7,812 nucleotides of DNA, taken from assembly GCA_030746455.1 (NCBI GenBank), contig JASLMQ010000528.1, forward strand, positions 1 to 7,812, written 5' to 3'. Shown here piece by piece: positions 1-5,749 of the stretch. The notes below the pieces were generated by a model, which made no database searches, was not told the DNA's origin, and worked only from the letters and a program-made list of their open reading frames with translations. The translations under genes were made by a program, and so were the position numbers. The DNA comes from Candidatus Latescibacterota bacterium. GTDB lineage: Bacteria; Latescibacterota; UBA2968; GCA-2709665. Numbering within the stretch: position 1 is the first letter of the stretch; every line of letters starts with the position of its first letter.

Positions 1-33
1 CTACCCGGTTGCCCCGATTCGGCAAGCATCATC

Positions 34-63
34 ATCAGTGTCTATCGGTGCTCATCTGTGGTT
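34..63 (+). repeat. Array A: 10-bp tandem array overlapping the 3' end of the propeller gene
   Basis: Read on the minus strand this is three head-to-tail 10-bp units of consensus CACNGATGAN, preceded by AAC. On the plus strand it ends in GTGGTT. It matches array B (5750-5779) at 28 of 30 positions; the differences are at 37 (A versus C) and 47 (G versus T). It contains the stop codon of the propeller gene (35-37) and encodes that protein's C-terminal PQMSTDRH. Confidence 0.75.
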
Positions 64-2017
64 CCGCCTCGTTTTGATCTTCTCGAGTCAATCGAATCAG
101 GTGTGTCCCATCCGCAGCGAAGAAGTCGCCCTGGGCCCCCATCTCCAACGCATCCAGGTGCGAGAACGCCGTTTCAGCAACCACGTCGATCCGCTCCTGC
201 GCGTACTCCCACTGAAACACGGTGCCACCCGCTGTCCCGTACACAGTGCCCTCGCTGCCCAAGGTCAGGCATCGGACATGCCCAACATCGCTCTCATTGA
301 GCCGGGTCTCTCCGGTAGCGAAATGGTGCTGGAACAGCCTGCCCCCTGCCGCACCCAGCAACCGGTCCCCCTCCCGCGAAACAAGTAACACGGGGTAGGC
401 CTCCGTCCCGGTTACCGGGTCGATCTCCCCGGCCCATTCGCCCCTCTCGACATCCCATACCAGGATCTTCGCGCTTTCCGACTGCCGGGGGAGTGAGCTC
501 TCGTCCCGGATCGAGAGCCCCACGTAAAGGTACCTGTCGTCTGCCGCAAGCCCAGCCGCCGAGAAGGCCTCGAACCGCTCTCCAGTGACCTCCTGTGTCT
601 CCGGGTCGAGCCTCAGCATCGCCCCACCCCGCACACCGTATTCCGACCCGCTCGTCACGTAGATCTTGCCGTCCGGCCCCACAACCGCCTGCTGTGGACG
701 GTTCTGCTGGAATCCCAGCGACCGGATCTGCCAGGGGTTGCAGTCCCCTGTTCTACCGGGTTCCCACGGACGCGAGGGATCGTACACCGAAACCCACGCG
801 AACGGGTAGGAGAAGATCCACAGCTTGCGCCCGTGAACCACGATGTCCTGCGGTTGGCCCCCGCTATCGGCGATCTGGCCCATGCGCTCGAAACACGCAT
901 CCTCCTCACGCCACCGGGAGAGAATCTGGTTGGGATAGCTCGTCAGGTAGATGCACGCGTCAGGCCCCCGCCTCACCACCCGCAGCTGGGCCCCCCGACC
1001 CTCATAGGTCACTCTACGCTCTTCGCACTCGCCTGTCTCCGGGTCGATCACGTGGAAGACCGGCTCCTGCGAGCGGAGCACCACGCATCGATCGTCAGGA
1101 GCAACTGTGAAGTCGCACGCCTTGTGGGGGCCGAACGTCCCCACCTTGCGTATGCCCTCCTGCCCGTCCACGCGGACCAGGTGGCCTGAGGGCCGCGAGA
1201 TCCCGTAGACCCGTCCCCGCCAGCTCTCGAGGTAGTTCAGCCGACGGTCGTCGGCCGTCTCTCCGTCATAGGTCAGGAATCCCTCGTACGCCAGGGTCTG
1301 CGCGTCGAACACCGCCACCTCCGGACCGGGCACACACGTCGCGTAGAGCCTCCCATCGCCGCCAACGGCGATGTCGTAGAGCCACTCCTTCCCGGGCAGC
1401 GAGTCGGGCCACACATCCCGCTTCTCACCCGTCTCCGGATCGTAGACCACGAGATGGACGTGCGGCGCGATGCCGCAGGCCAGCCTGCCGTCGGGAAGAA
1501 CGGCCATCGACCACACATACGGCTCATCGTCCATTGCCGTTCCCAGGTCCTCGAAGCGCTCCTGCTCCACAAGGTAGCGCCAGATCCGCCCGGTGCCCGC
1601 CGATCCGCCGTACACGTTGCCGTCCTTGCCCCACACCGCGCAGAACGCACGCTCCCCTGTGCCGTCTCCCCACGGGACGTACCGTCCCCCCGTGATCGCC
1701 TGACCCAGGTCCGTCAGCTCGTCTGTCGCCGGGTCGAATCTCGAAAGATGGCCGCTCCCCAGATCGGGGATGTAGATCCGGCCGTCTCCCCCTTCGAAGA
1801 TCCCCAGCTCCGGGCTTCCCCTGCCGGGAAGGTCCCAGATCCCCAGCACCTCGGCGGTCTCGAAATCCGCCCGTACCAGCAGGCCGCCCTCGGTCGACCA
1901 CTCGGTGAACGTGAGCGTGCAACTCCCCCGTTCTGCGTCCTCCGTGACCAGGGGACTGGACACGTAGCAGCTCTGGAACGGCTTCCCCAGGTCGACTGCA
2001 CGGTAGCGATTACCCAT
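35..2017 (-). CDS. Large beta-propeller repeat protein (probably two seven-bladed propellers), function unknown
   Basis: Built from repeated blade units of about 45-50 residues, each with a turn such as DGRIY, DGNVY, DGRLA, DGRLY or DGKIY followed by a strand ending near YDPETGE, FDPATDE or LDPETQE. Counting from the longest possible start (TTG at 2074, 679 aa), these turns fall near residues 97, 151, 195, 240, 287, 328, 372, 416, 468, 512, 569, 608 and 649. With an N-terminal half-blade at about 50-85 this makes 13-14 blades, consistent with two seven-bladed propellers (inference). The pattern is of the SMP-30/NHL/quinoprotein-like type; no catalytic signature is recognised. There is no signal peptide or membrane segment, so a cytoplasmic place is likely. 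I chose ATG at 2015-2017 (660 aa) because GAGGGTGG lies 4-6 nt upstream of it. ATG at 2048-2050 and TTG at 2072-2074 have no ribosome site and overlap a divergent promoter. The last eight residues and the stop come from array A. It is divergent from the sulfatase. Sure of the fold type, not of the function. Confidence 0.8.
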   Translation of the reverse strand: MGNRYRAVDLGKPFQSCYVSSPLVTEDAERGSCTLTFTEWSTEGGLLVRADFETAEVLGIWDLPGRGSPELGIFEGGDGRIYIPDLGSGHLSRFDPATDELTDLGQAITGGRYVPWGDGTGERAFCAVWGKDGNVYGGSAGTGRIWRYLVEQERFEDLGTAMDDEPYVWSMAVLPDGRLACGIAPHVHLVVYDPETGEKRDVWPDSLPGKEWLYDIAVGGDGRLYATCVPGPEVAVFDAQTLAYEGFLTYDGETADDRRLNYLESWRGRVYGISRPSGHLVRVDGQEGIRKVGTFGPHKACDFTVAPDDRCVVLRSQEPVFHVIDPETGECEERRVTYEGRGAQLRVVRRGPDACIYLTSYPNQILSRWREEDACFERMGQIADSGGQPQDIVVHGRKLWIFSYPFAWVSVYDPSRPWEPGRTGDCNPWQIRSLGFQQNRPQQAVVGPDGKIYVTSGSEYGVRGGAMLRLDPETQEVTGERFEAFSAAGLAADDRYLYVGLSIRDESSLPRQSESAKILVWDVERGEWAGEIDPVTGTEAYPVLLVSREGDRLLGAAGGRLFQHHFATGETRLNESDVGHVRCLTLGSEGTVYGTAGGTVFQWEYAQERIDVVAETAFSHLDALEMGAQGDFFAADGTHLIRLTREDQNEAEPQMSTDRH

Positions 2018-2043
2018 ATCCACCCTCGTCTCAGCGAAAGTTT

Positions 2044-2071
2044 TTGACATAGATGGTCCGATTGATATATT
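2044..2071 (+). promoter_or_regulatory. Sigma70-type promoter for the sulfatase gene
   Basis: A perfect -35 box TTGACA (2044-2049), a 16-nt spacer and a -10 box TATATT (2066-2071, five of six to TATAAT) are seen, with TG at 2063-2064 giving an extended -10. Transcription would start near 2078, leaving a leader of about 180 nt before the sulfatase ATG at 2260. The -10 lies within TTGA-TATAT-TCAA (2062-2074), whose outer arms are an inverted repeat; a repressor could bind there, but that is speculation. A weak minus-strand match (TTGAAT, 17 nt, TATGTC) overlaps it and could serve the propeller gene. Confidence 0.6.
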
Positions 2072-2101
2072 CAAACCGGCTCAGTCACGGGCTGCTGATC
2101 A

Positions 2102-2139
2102 AGCTCGGTTGCCCTCGTCCGGCTGGGCCTTTCCGAGCT
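2102..2139 (+). promoter_or_regulatory. Inverted repeat in the sulfatase leader
   Basis: AGCTCGG (2102-2108) pairs perfectly with CCGAGCT (2133-2139). Inside it GCCC (2111-2114) pairs with GGGC (2125-2128), giving a two-step hairpin. It would form about 25 nt into the predicted leader transcript. There is no U-tract after it, so it is not a standard terminator. A role in mRNA stability or attenuation is inference, and it matches no riboswitch class I know. Confidence 0.45.
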
Positions 2140-2171
2140 CTACCCCGAAGCCTCCTCCCGCCCCTGGCCTT

Positions 2172-2200
2172 CTTTCGCGCCTTTCGCGTATTTCGTAGTT
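2172..2200 (+). repeat. Array C: 9-bp tandem array in the sulfatase leader
   Basis: Three 9-bp units (2172-2180, 2181-2189, 2190-2198) of consensus (C/A)TTTCG(C/T)(G/A)N are followed by TT. The end is GTAGTT, a degenerate form of the GTGGTT end of arrays A and B. Because 9 bp is three codons, a minus-strand reading gives a TTKYAKGAK-like peptide; this is a by-product, not a gene. It lies 59 nt upstream of the sulfatase start. Confidence 0.65.
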
Positions 2201-2259
2201 ACGATCTTCACGGAATCCGATAGCGGGAACCCATCACGTTCGTATCTCGAGGAGCACCC

Positions 2260-3705
2260 ATGCCAGATCGTCCGAACATCCTGATCTTCCTGCCCGACGG
2301 CATGCAGGCTCAGGTCACCCGCCCCGACCATGCCTGCCGGACACCGAACTTCGACCGCCTCGCCGACCGAGGCGTCCGCTTCAGCCGGGCCCACACGGTC
2401 CTGCCCACCTGCTCTCCTGCCCGAGCGAGTCTGATGACCGGGCTTCTGCCCCACAACCACGGTGTCTTGCAGGTTGAGCACTGTGTGGACGACGACCAGT
2501 GCATCCTGCGGACCCAGTACCCTCACTGGGCCCAGCACCTTACCGAAGCAGGGTACAGGACCGGATACTTCGGCAAGTGGCACATCGAGCGGACCAACAA
2601 GGTCGAAGACTTCGGCTGGCAAATCAACGGCTGCGACGAGTCGGCCGCCTTCAGGGCCATCGGAGCCGGAGTCGCAGGGACCGACCAGCTCGTTGACGAG
2701 AACAGCCTGACGTCCTACGAGACGGGGCCGGAAGGCTACAACGACGTGCTTCACTACGGCGTGACCGATGTGCCATCCGAGGAGAGGAGCTTCGCCGCGA
2801 CGACCCGCCTCGCGCAGGAGTACCTCTCGGATTGCCTGTCACACGACGATCCGTGGGCGTGCTTCGTCAGCTTTCCCGAACCCAACGTACCCGTCATCAC
2901 CGGGAAGGAAACCTACGAATCCTACGACATCGATGCCATCGACCTGCCTGGGAACTTCGGCGATGACTTCGCCGGGAGCCCGGCCTTCTACAGACGCCAG
3001 AAGGAGATCTGGCAGGACATCCCCGAGCGCAACTGGAGGGAAGCCAGGGCCGTCTACTATTCCCTCGTCACGGAGCTCGACGCCCAGTTCGGCAAACTCC
3101 TGGACCAACTGGAGAATGCCGGCCAGCTTGACAACACCATAGTCATTGTGATGGCCGACCACGGACGCTATATGGGCGCTCACGGCCTCGACGCCCACAA
3201 CTATGGCGCCTTCGAAGAGGCCTACAACATCCCCCTCATCGTCGCCGGCCCGGGCGTCGCCACTGGCGTCGAGACGGCCGCCCTGGTATCCATCGTCGAT
3301 CTGTGCCCCACGCTTCTAGAGCTGACGGGGGCCAGGCCCATCGGCGTGCCCGATTCGAGGTCCTTTGCCCCGCTCCTTGCCGACCCGGTGTCGCAGGCCT
3401 CGAACTACGACAGGTGCTACGCCGAGTTCTTCGGCACACGATTCCTCACCACGCAACGCATCCTCTGGCAGGGGGACTGGAAGCTCGTGTTCAACGGGTT
3501 CGACTATGACGAGCTCTACAACCTCAAGGACGATCCCCACGAGCTCAACAACCTCGCCGCCGACCCAGAGCACCGCGACCGGATGGTGGCCATGATGTCC
3601 GAGATCTGGAAGATCGTCCACGAGACCGACGACCAGGCCCTGCTCGGAACCCACTACGCACCCATGCGCATCGCCGTCGTCGGCCCCAACACCGGCAAGC
3701 CCTGA
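2260..3705 (+). CDS. Type I (formylglycine-dependent, Cys-type) sulfatase
   Basis: A 481-residue sulfatase of the alkaline-phosphatase superfamily that hydrolyses sulfate esters. The C-x-P-x-R signature is CSPAR at 51-55, where Cys51 would be oxidised to formylglycine by a maturation enzyme (FGE or anSME) not present in this window. Other landmarks are the N-terminal metal site NILIFLPDG (6-14), GKWH (105-108, Lys106 and His108), ADHG (299-302), AHGLDAHN (307-314), and a C-terminal WKL..ELYNL..DP.E..NL segment typical of arylsulfatases. Length is normal. There is no signal peptide, unlike many exported polysaccharide sulfatases, so it may act on small imported sulfated sugars or other organosulfates (inference). 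ATG 2260 is chosen for GAGGAG at 2249-2254, spaced 5 nt. The usual Asp-Asp of the first metal motif reads Pro-Asp-Gly, and the usual Lys after the DHG motif is replaced by His/Asn. It is divergent from the propeller gene and convergent with the SMR gene. The substrate cannot be told from the sequence. Confidence 0.93.
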   Translation: MPDRPNILIFLPDGMQAQVTRPDHACRTPNFDRLADRGVRFSRAHTVLPTCSPARASLMTGLLPHNHGVLQVEHCVDDDQCILRTQYPHWAQHLTEAGYRTGYFGKWHIERTNKVEDFGWQINGCDESAAFRAIGAGVAGTDQLVDENSLTSYETGPEGYNDVLHYGVTDVPSEERSFAATTRLAQEYLSDCLSHDDPWACFVSFPEPNVPVITGKETYESYDIDAIDLPGNFGDDFAGSPAFYRRQKEIWQDIPERNWREARAVYYSLVTELDAQFGKLLDQLENAGQLDNTIVIVMADHGRYMGAHGLDAHNYGAFEEAYNIPLIVAGPGVATGVETAALVSIVDLCPTLLELTGARPIGVPDSRSFAPLLADPVSQASNYDRCYAEFFGTRFLTTQRILWQGDWKLVFNGFDYDELYNLKDDPHELNNLAADPEHRDRMVAMMSEIWKIVHETDDQALLGTHYAPMRIAVVGPNTGKP

Positions 3706-3709
3706 TCCC

Positions 3710-3759
3710 AGGCCGGCAACTTCCGTGACTCGTGGATCGTGACTCGTTGGCTCTGGCCT
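3710..3759 (+). repeat. Array G: 7-bp tandem array enclosed by an inverted repeat
   Basis: Four 7-bp units, consensus CGTGACT, run from 3724 to 3751 (CGTGACT, CGTGGAT, CGTGACT and the degenerate CGTTGGC). As a result CGTGACTCGT occurs twice, at 3724-3733 and 3738-3747. Flanking arms AGGCC (3710-3714) plus CAAC (3717-3720) pair with GTTG (3746-3749) plus GGCCT (3755-3759), so the array would sit in the loop of a hairpin starting 4 nt after the sulfatase stop. Confidence 0.55.
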
Positions 3760-3843
3760 AGGTGTTCTGCCTGTCCTATTCCCCAGTGCTTCCGGGTTGT
3801 CCTGAGGCGCAATCGGCCTACCCGGCCTCCGGACCCAGCTTCC

Positions 3844-3871
3844 CCTTCGTGATCTTCGTGCGCTTCGTGGT
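3844..3871 (+). repeat. Array F: 9-bp tandem array (CTTCGTG core)
   Basis: Three 9-bp units (3844-3852, 3853-3861, 3862-3870) share the core CTTCGTG and differ only in the other two bases; the last ends GTGGT. Orientation is the same as in the other arrays. Confidence 0.75.
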
Positions 3872-3935
3872 ATCCCCGTTCTACGGGTCTCGCTTCCTCC
3901 AGGCAGGGTACCCCAACTCGGTCCTAAGCCCGTAG

Positions 3936-3964
3936 CCTGGGTCCCCAGGTCCCCTCCTTGTTTT
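3936..3964 (+). terminator. Possible terminator-like hairpin for the sulfatase transcript
   Basis: CCTGG-GTCC-CCAGG (3936-3949) forms a short GC-rich stem-loop, followed by a pyrimidine-rich stretch ending in TTTT (3961-3964). The 7-bp pair CTACGGG/CCCGTAG (3881-3887 and 3929-3935) ends just before it. It lies about 230 nt after the sulfatase stop and the T-run is interrupted, so confidence is low. Confidence 0.25.
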
Positions 3965-3991
3965 CCTCTGTGACCTCGGTGCCCTCTGTGG
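3965..3991 (+). repeat. Array E: 9-bp tandem array (CCTCTGTG core)
   Basis: Three 9-bp units of consensus CCTCTGTGN (3965-3973, 3974-3982, 3983-3991); only one core position varies (CTCGGTG in the middle unit). The final unit ends GTGG followed by CA. It belongs to a different sequence subtype from arrays F, D and C but has the same period, unit number and orientation. Confidence 0.75.
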
Positions 3992-4090
3992 CAAGAGCTT
4001 CTGGCCTGTCAGGTTCCATCCGTCCTCAGGACCAGGCATCCAGACTCCAGCCTCGGCCCGCACCCCGGTGCACGCTCCCTCCCTCTCTCC

Positions 4091-4118
4091 CTTTCGTGCC
4101 TTCCGTGTCTTTCGTGGT
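4091..4118 (+). repeat. Array D: 9-bp tandem array next to the SMR gene 3' end
   Basis: Three 9-bp units of consensus CTTTCGTGN (4091-4099, 4100-4108, 4109-4117) end in GTGGT, 14 nt from the SMR stop. Read on the minus strand it gives a TTKDTEGTKG-like peptide pattern because the period is a whole number of codons; no gene is implied. Confidence 0.75.
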
Positions 4119-4132
4119 GCGCTCTTCGCCTC

Positions 4133-4453
4133 TCACTCCCCGGAGACAACCTTCAGCCCAACGACCCCCGCCACGATCAGCCCGATGCAAGCCAGGCGCG
4201 GCGCGCTGGCGGCCTCCCCGTAGTAGACAATCCCGAACACCACGATGCCTGCCGCGCCGAGTCCCGTCCAAACCGCATACGCCGTGCCCATCGGCAGGTG
4301 TTTGAACACCACGGCCAGCACATAGAGGTTCAACACCAGCGCGACAACGTTGACGATCGTTGGCCGCAGCTGCGTGTATCCCTGCGTTGCCTTGAGACTC
4401 ACCGCCCAGATCACCTCCAGTACCACGGCCACCACTAAGAGCGCCCACGCCAT
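4133..4453 (-). CDS. Small multidrug resistance (SMR) family transporter, Gdx/SugE-like guanidinium exporter
   Basis: A 106-residue inner-membrane protein with four hydrophobic helices (about 2-20, 30-50, 56-77 and 84-102), the standard SMR length; the family works as an antiparallel dimer exchanging cargo for protons. Glu13 is the central proton/substrate carboxylate, and the GTAYAVWTGLGA segment (56-67) holds Tyr59 and Trp62. Residues I recall as separating Gdx from Qac/EmrE subtypes are mostly Gdx-like: Trp16, Ala17, Ala60, Ala67 and Lys101. Val10, Leu39 and Asn42 depart from the usual Gdx Gly10, Met39 and Ser42. Guanidinium export is therefore favoured, with quaternary-amine export possible. 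Start ATG 4451-4453 is chosen because a GGGGGG Shine-Dalgarno-like run lies 6 nt upstream and the protein then begins MAWALL as in homologues; extending the frame to 4603 adds 50 residues with no family match. It faces away from the oxidoreductase. I see no known guanidine riboswitch upstream. Confidence 0.9.
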   Translation of the reverse strand: MAWALLVVAVVLEVIWAVSLKATQGYTQLRPTIVNVVALVLNLYVLAVVFKHLPMGTAYAVWTGLGAAGIVVFGIVYYGEAASAPRLACIGLIVAGVVGLKVVSGE

Positions 4454-4603
4454 TGATCGCCCCCCAATTCGCCCCGTTTTCGGCTTGCTTAGGCCTTCTG
4501 CGTGTAGTACGATATCCGAGGCCATAGTATCCGTAAATCGACCTGGCCTCACAAGGAAAAACCCGGTTGCGTCCTCACCGTCCGCGTCCACAAAGGAGAG
4601 CAC

Positions 4604-5596
4604 ATGCCAACCCAGTACAGGGCCGCACTCGTCGGGTGTGGCGGCATCTCGAATCGCCAGGCCAATGCCTATGTCGAGCAGGGAAATGTGGAGCTCGTCG
4701 CAGCATGCGACATCAACCCCGAGAACCTCAAAAAGAGGTGCGACGAACTCGAGATCCCGGGTCGCTACTCAACGCACGAGGCCCTCTTCGAGGCCGAGAA
4801 GGACCTCGATTTCGTCAGCATTTGCACCTATCCGAAGGCCCACGCTGAACAGACGATCGCGGCGGCGAAGGCGGGCGTCAGGGGCGTGATGTGCGAGAAG
4901 CCCATGTGCATCAGCCTCAAGGAAGCCGACTCAATGATCGATGCGTGCCGCGAGAGCGGCACCAAGCTGGCCATCGCGCACCGGCACCGTCAGAACCCCA
5001 ACTTCACAAGAGCAAGGGAGCTCGTGGCGGAAGGTGCCATCGGCGATCCCCGGCTCGTCTGGTGCTACCTCTCGAGCTGCGTCATCGATAATGGGACCCA
5101 CATCGTCGACATGATGCGCTATCTGCTCGGAGATCCGGAGGCGGACTGGGTGATGGGGCAGGCCTCGCGCAAGAAGGACACGCTCTACCAGCAGTCGCCC
5201 GCGGAGGAGTCCGGTCTGGGCCTCGTCGCCTTCAAGACGGGCACCCGCGCCATGGTCGAAATGGGCGAGCTCGTCCCCGAGGACGGCTTCCAGTTCCGGA
5301 TCCTCGGCACAGACGGGAATCTCGAGGCCACGCAGTCCGGCGTGGACCTCATCGATCGGTCCGGTACAAAGACCTTCCAGGAGCCACCAACCCAGGGCTT
5401 CGTCAAGCAGACACGCGAGCTCATCGCCTGGGTCGAGGGCGGCCCCGGACACCGGAACGCCGGCGAGATCGCCCGAGCCACAACAGAGATCCTCATGGCC
5501 ATCCACGAGTCCGCGCGAACCCGCGAGCTCATCCACCTCCCCTTGGCGTCCGGCGACTACCCGATGCAGGTGCGACTCGACGAAGAAGGCAAGTAG
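4604..5596 (+). CDS. Gfo/Idh/MocA family NAD(P)-dependent oxidoreductase
   Basis: A 330-residue dehydrogenase of the family that oxidises or reduces sugars, inositols and related polyols. The N-terminal Rossmann fold shows VGCGGIS (10-16) and Asp36 at the end of the second strand, which favours NAD over NADP. CEKPMC (97-102) carries the Lys99 of the conserved E-K-P motif, and DNGTHIVDMMRYLLGD (162-177) holds the His166/Asp169 pair typical of the catalytic region. The C-terminal part is the alpha/beta substrate-binding domain. Length is typical to slightly short. ATG 4604 is supported by AGGAG at 4594-4598, 5 nt upstream. No signal peptide is seen, so it is cytoplasmic, unlike the Tat-exported members common in Planctomycetota. 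It is the only gene on its strand before a strong hairpin and a 214-nt gap, so it is probably transcribed alone. The substrate cannot be told; a role in sugar catabolism beside the sulfatase is inference. Confidence 0.93.
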   Translation: MPTQYRAALVGCGGISNRQANAYVEQGNVELVAACDINPENLKKRCDELEIPGRYSTHEALFEAEKDLDFVSICTYPKAHAEQTIAAAKAGVRGVMCEKPMCISLKEADSMIDACRESGTKLAIAHRHRQNPNFTRARELVAEGAIGDPRLVWCYLSSCVIDNGTHIVDMMRYLLGDPEADWVMGQASRKKDTLYQQSPAEESGLGLVAFKTGTRAMVEMGELVPEDGFQFRILGTDGNLEATQSGVDLIDRSGTKTFQEPPTQGFVKQTRELIAWVEGGPGHRNAGEIARATTEILMAIHESARTRELIHLPLASGDYPMQVRLDEEGK

Positions 5597-5597
5597 C

Positions 5598-5650
5598 GAT
5601 CGGCGTGGATGTGGGTCGAGGCGCCACCTCTGGCCCCACGCCAAACGATC
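5598..5650 (+). terminator. Strong hairpin directly after the oxidoreductase stop
   Basis: GGCGTGG (5602-5608) pairs perfectly with CCACGCC (5636-5642). Inside, GGTCGAGG (5614-5621) pairs with CCTC-T-GGCC (5627-5635) around a CGCCA loop, and outside, GATC (5598-5601) pairs with GATC (5647-5650) with AAA bulged out. It begins 2 nt after the stop codon. There is no immediate U-tract; CTTTATTCTT comes about 11 nt later. It is either an imperfect intrinsic terminator or a 3'-end stabiliser. Confidence 0.45.
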
Positions 5651-5668
5651 CGCTCGACGCCTTTATTC

Positions 5669-5697
5669 TTGACATAATCCGTCCCAACCAGCATGGT
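5669..5697 (+). promoter_or_regulatory. Possible promoter for the DUF6785-like gene
   Basis: A perfect TTGACA (5669-5674) is followed after 17 nt by CATGGT (5692-5697), only three of six to TATAAT. The following bases resemble the sulfatase promoter (TTGACATA in both). It lies just after the oxidoreductase hairpin and would give a leader of about 105 nt containing array B. The -10 box is weak, so this is tentative. Confidence 0.25.
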
Positions 5698-5749
5698 TAT
5701 TCCCAGTCCGAGCCTACTACTTGACCGTCGGACTGCACCCGCCTCTCCA

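Larger units (their letters stand above)
3706..4132. other. Gene-free region between convergent genes, holding arrays G, F, E and D
   Basis: These 427 nt lie between the 3' ends of the sulfatase (plus) and the SMR gene (minus). No open frame here has a ribosome site or a recognisable protein. The region holds four short tandem arrays, spaced about 60-100 nt apart, and several inverted repeats: CCGGGT/ACCCGG (3792-3797 and 3820-3825), CTACGGG/CCCGTAG (3881-3887 and 3929-3935), CCTGG/CCAGG (3936-3949) and GCACC/GGTGC (4060-4071). As both flanking genes end here, some of these probably act in transcript ending, but no clean hairpin plus U-tract is present. Confidence 0.7.

Noticed and set aside
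1..34. Start of a further feature at the window edge
   Set aside because: These bases lie downstream of the propeller stop and continue outside the window; nothing can be supported beyond the end of array A.
595..1110. Plus-strand open frame opposite the propeller gene
   Set aside because: Pro/Arg/Ser-rich product typical of the antisense of a high-GC gene; the minus frame has regular blade repeats.
2140..2754. Open frame of 204 codons on the minus strand over the sulfatase start
   Set aside because: Antisense shadow of the sulfatase; its C-terminal TTKYAKGAK stretch is only array C read in the other direction.
3724..4118. CRISPR array
   Set aside because: The units are only 7-9 bp and directly adjacent, without 25-40 bp repeats or unique spacers, and no cas gene is present.
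4026..4448. Open frame of 140 codons on the minus strand through the convergent intergenic region
   Set aside because: It overlaps the SMR gene out of frame and reads through array D, giving a TTKDTEGTKG peptide; no ribosome site or family match.
4454..4603. N-terminal extension of the SMR gene up to 4603
   Set aside because: The added 50 residues match nothing in the family, the SMR length is normal from 4453, and the extension would fill the whole divergent promoter region.
4454..4603. Guanidine riboswitch upstream of the Gdx-like gene
   Set aside because: I looked for the conserved ACGR-loop hairpins and the ykkC core and could not find a convincing match by eye; a covariance-model search would settle it.
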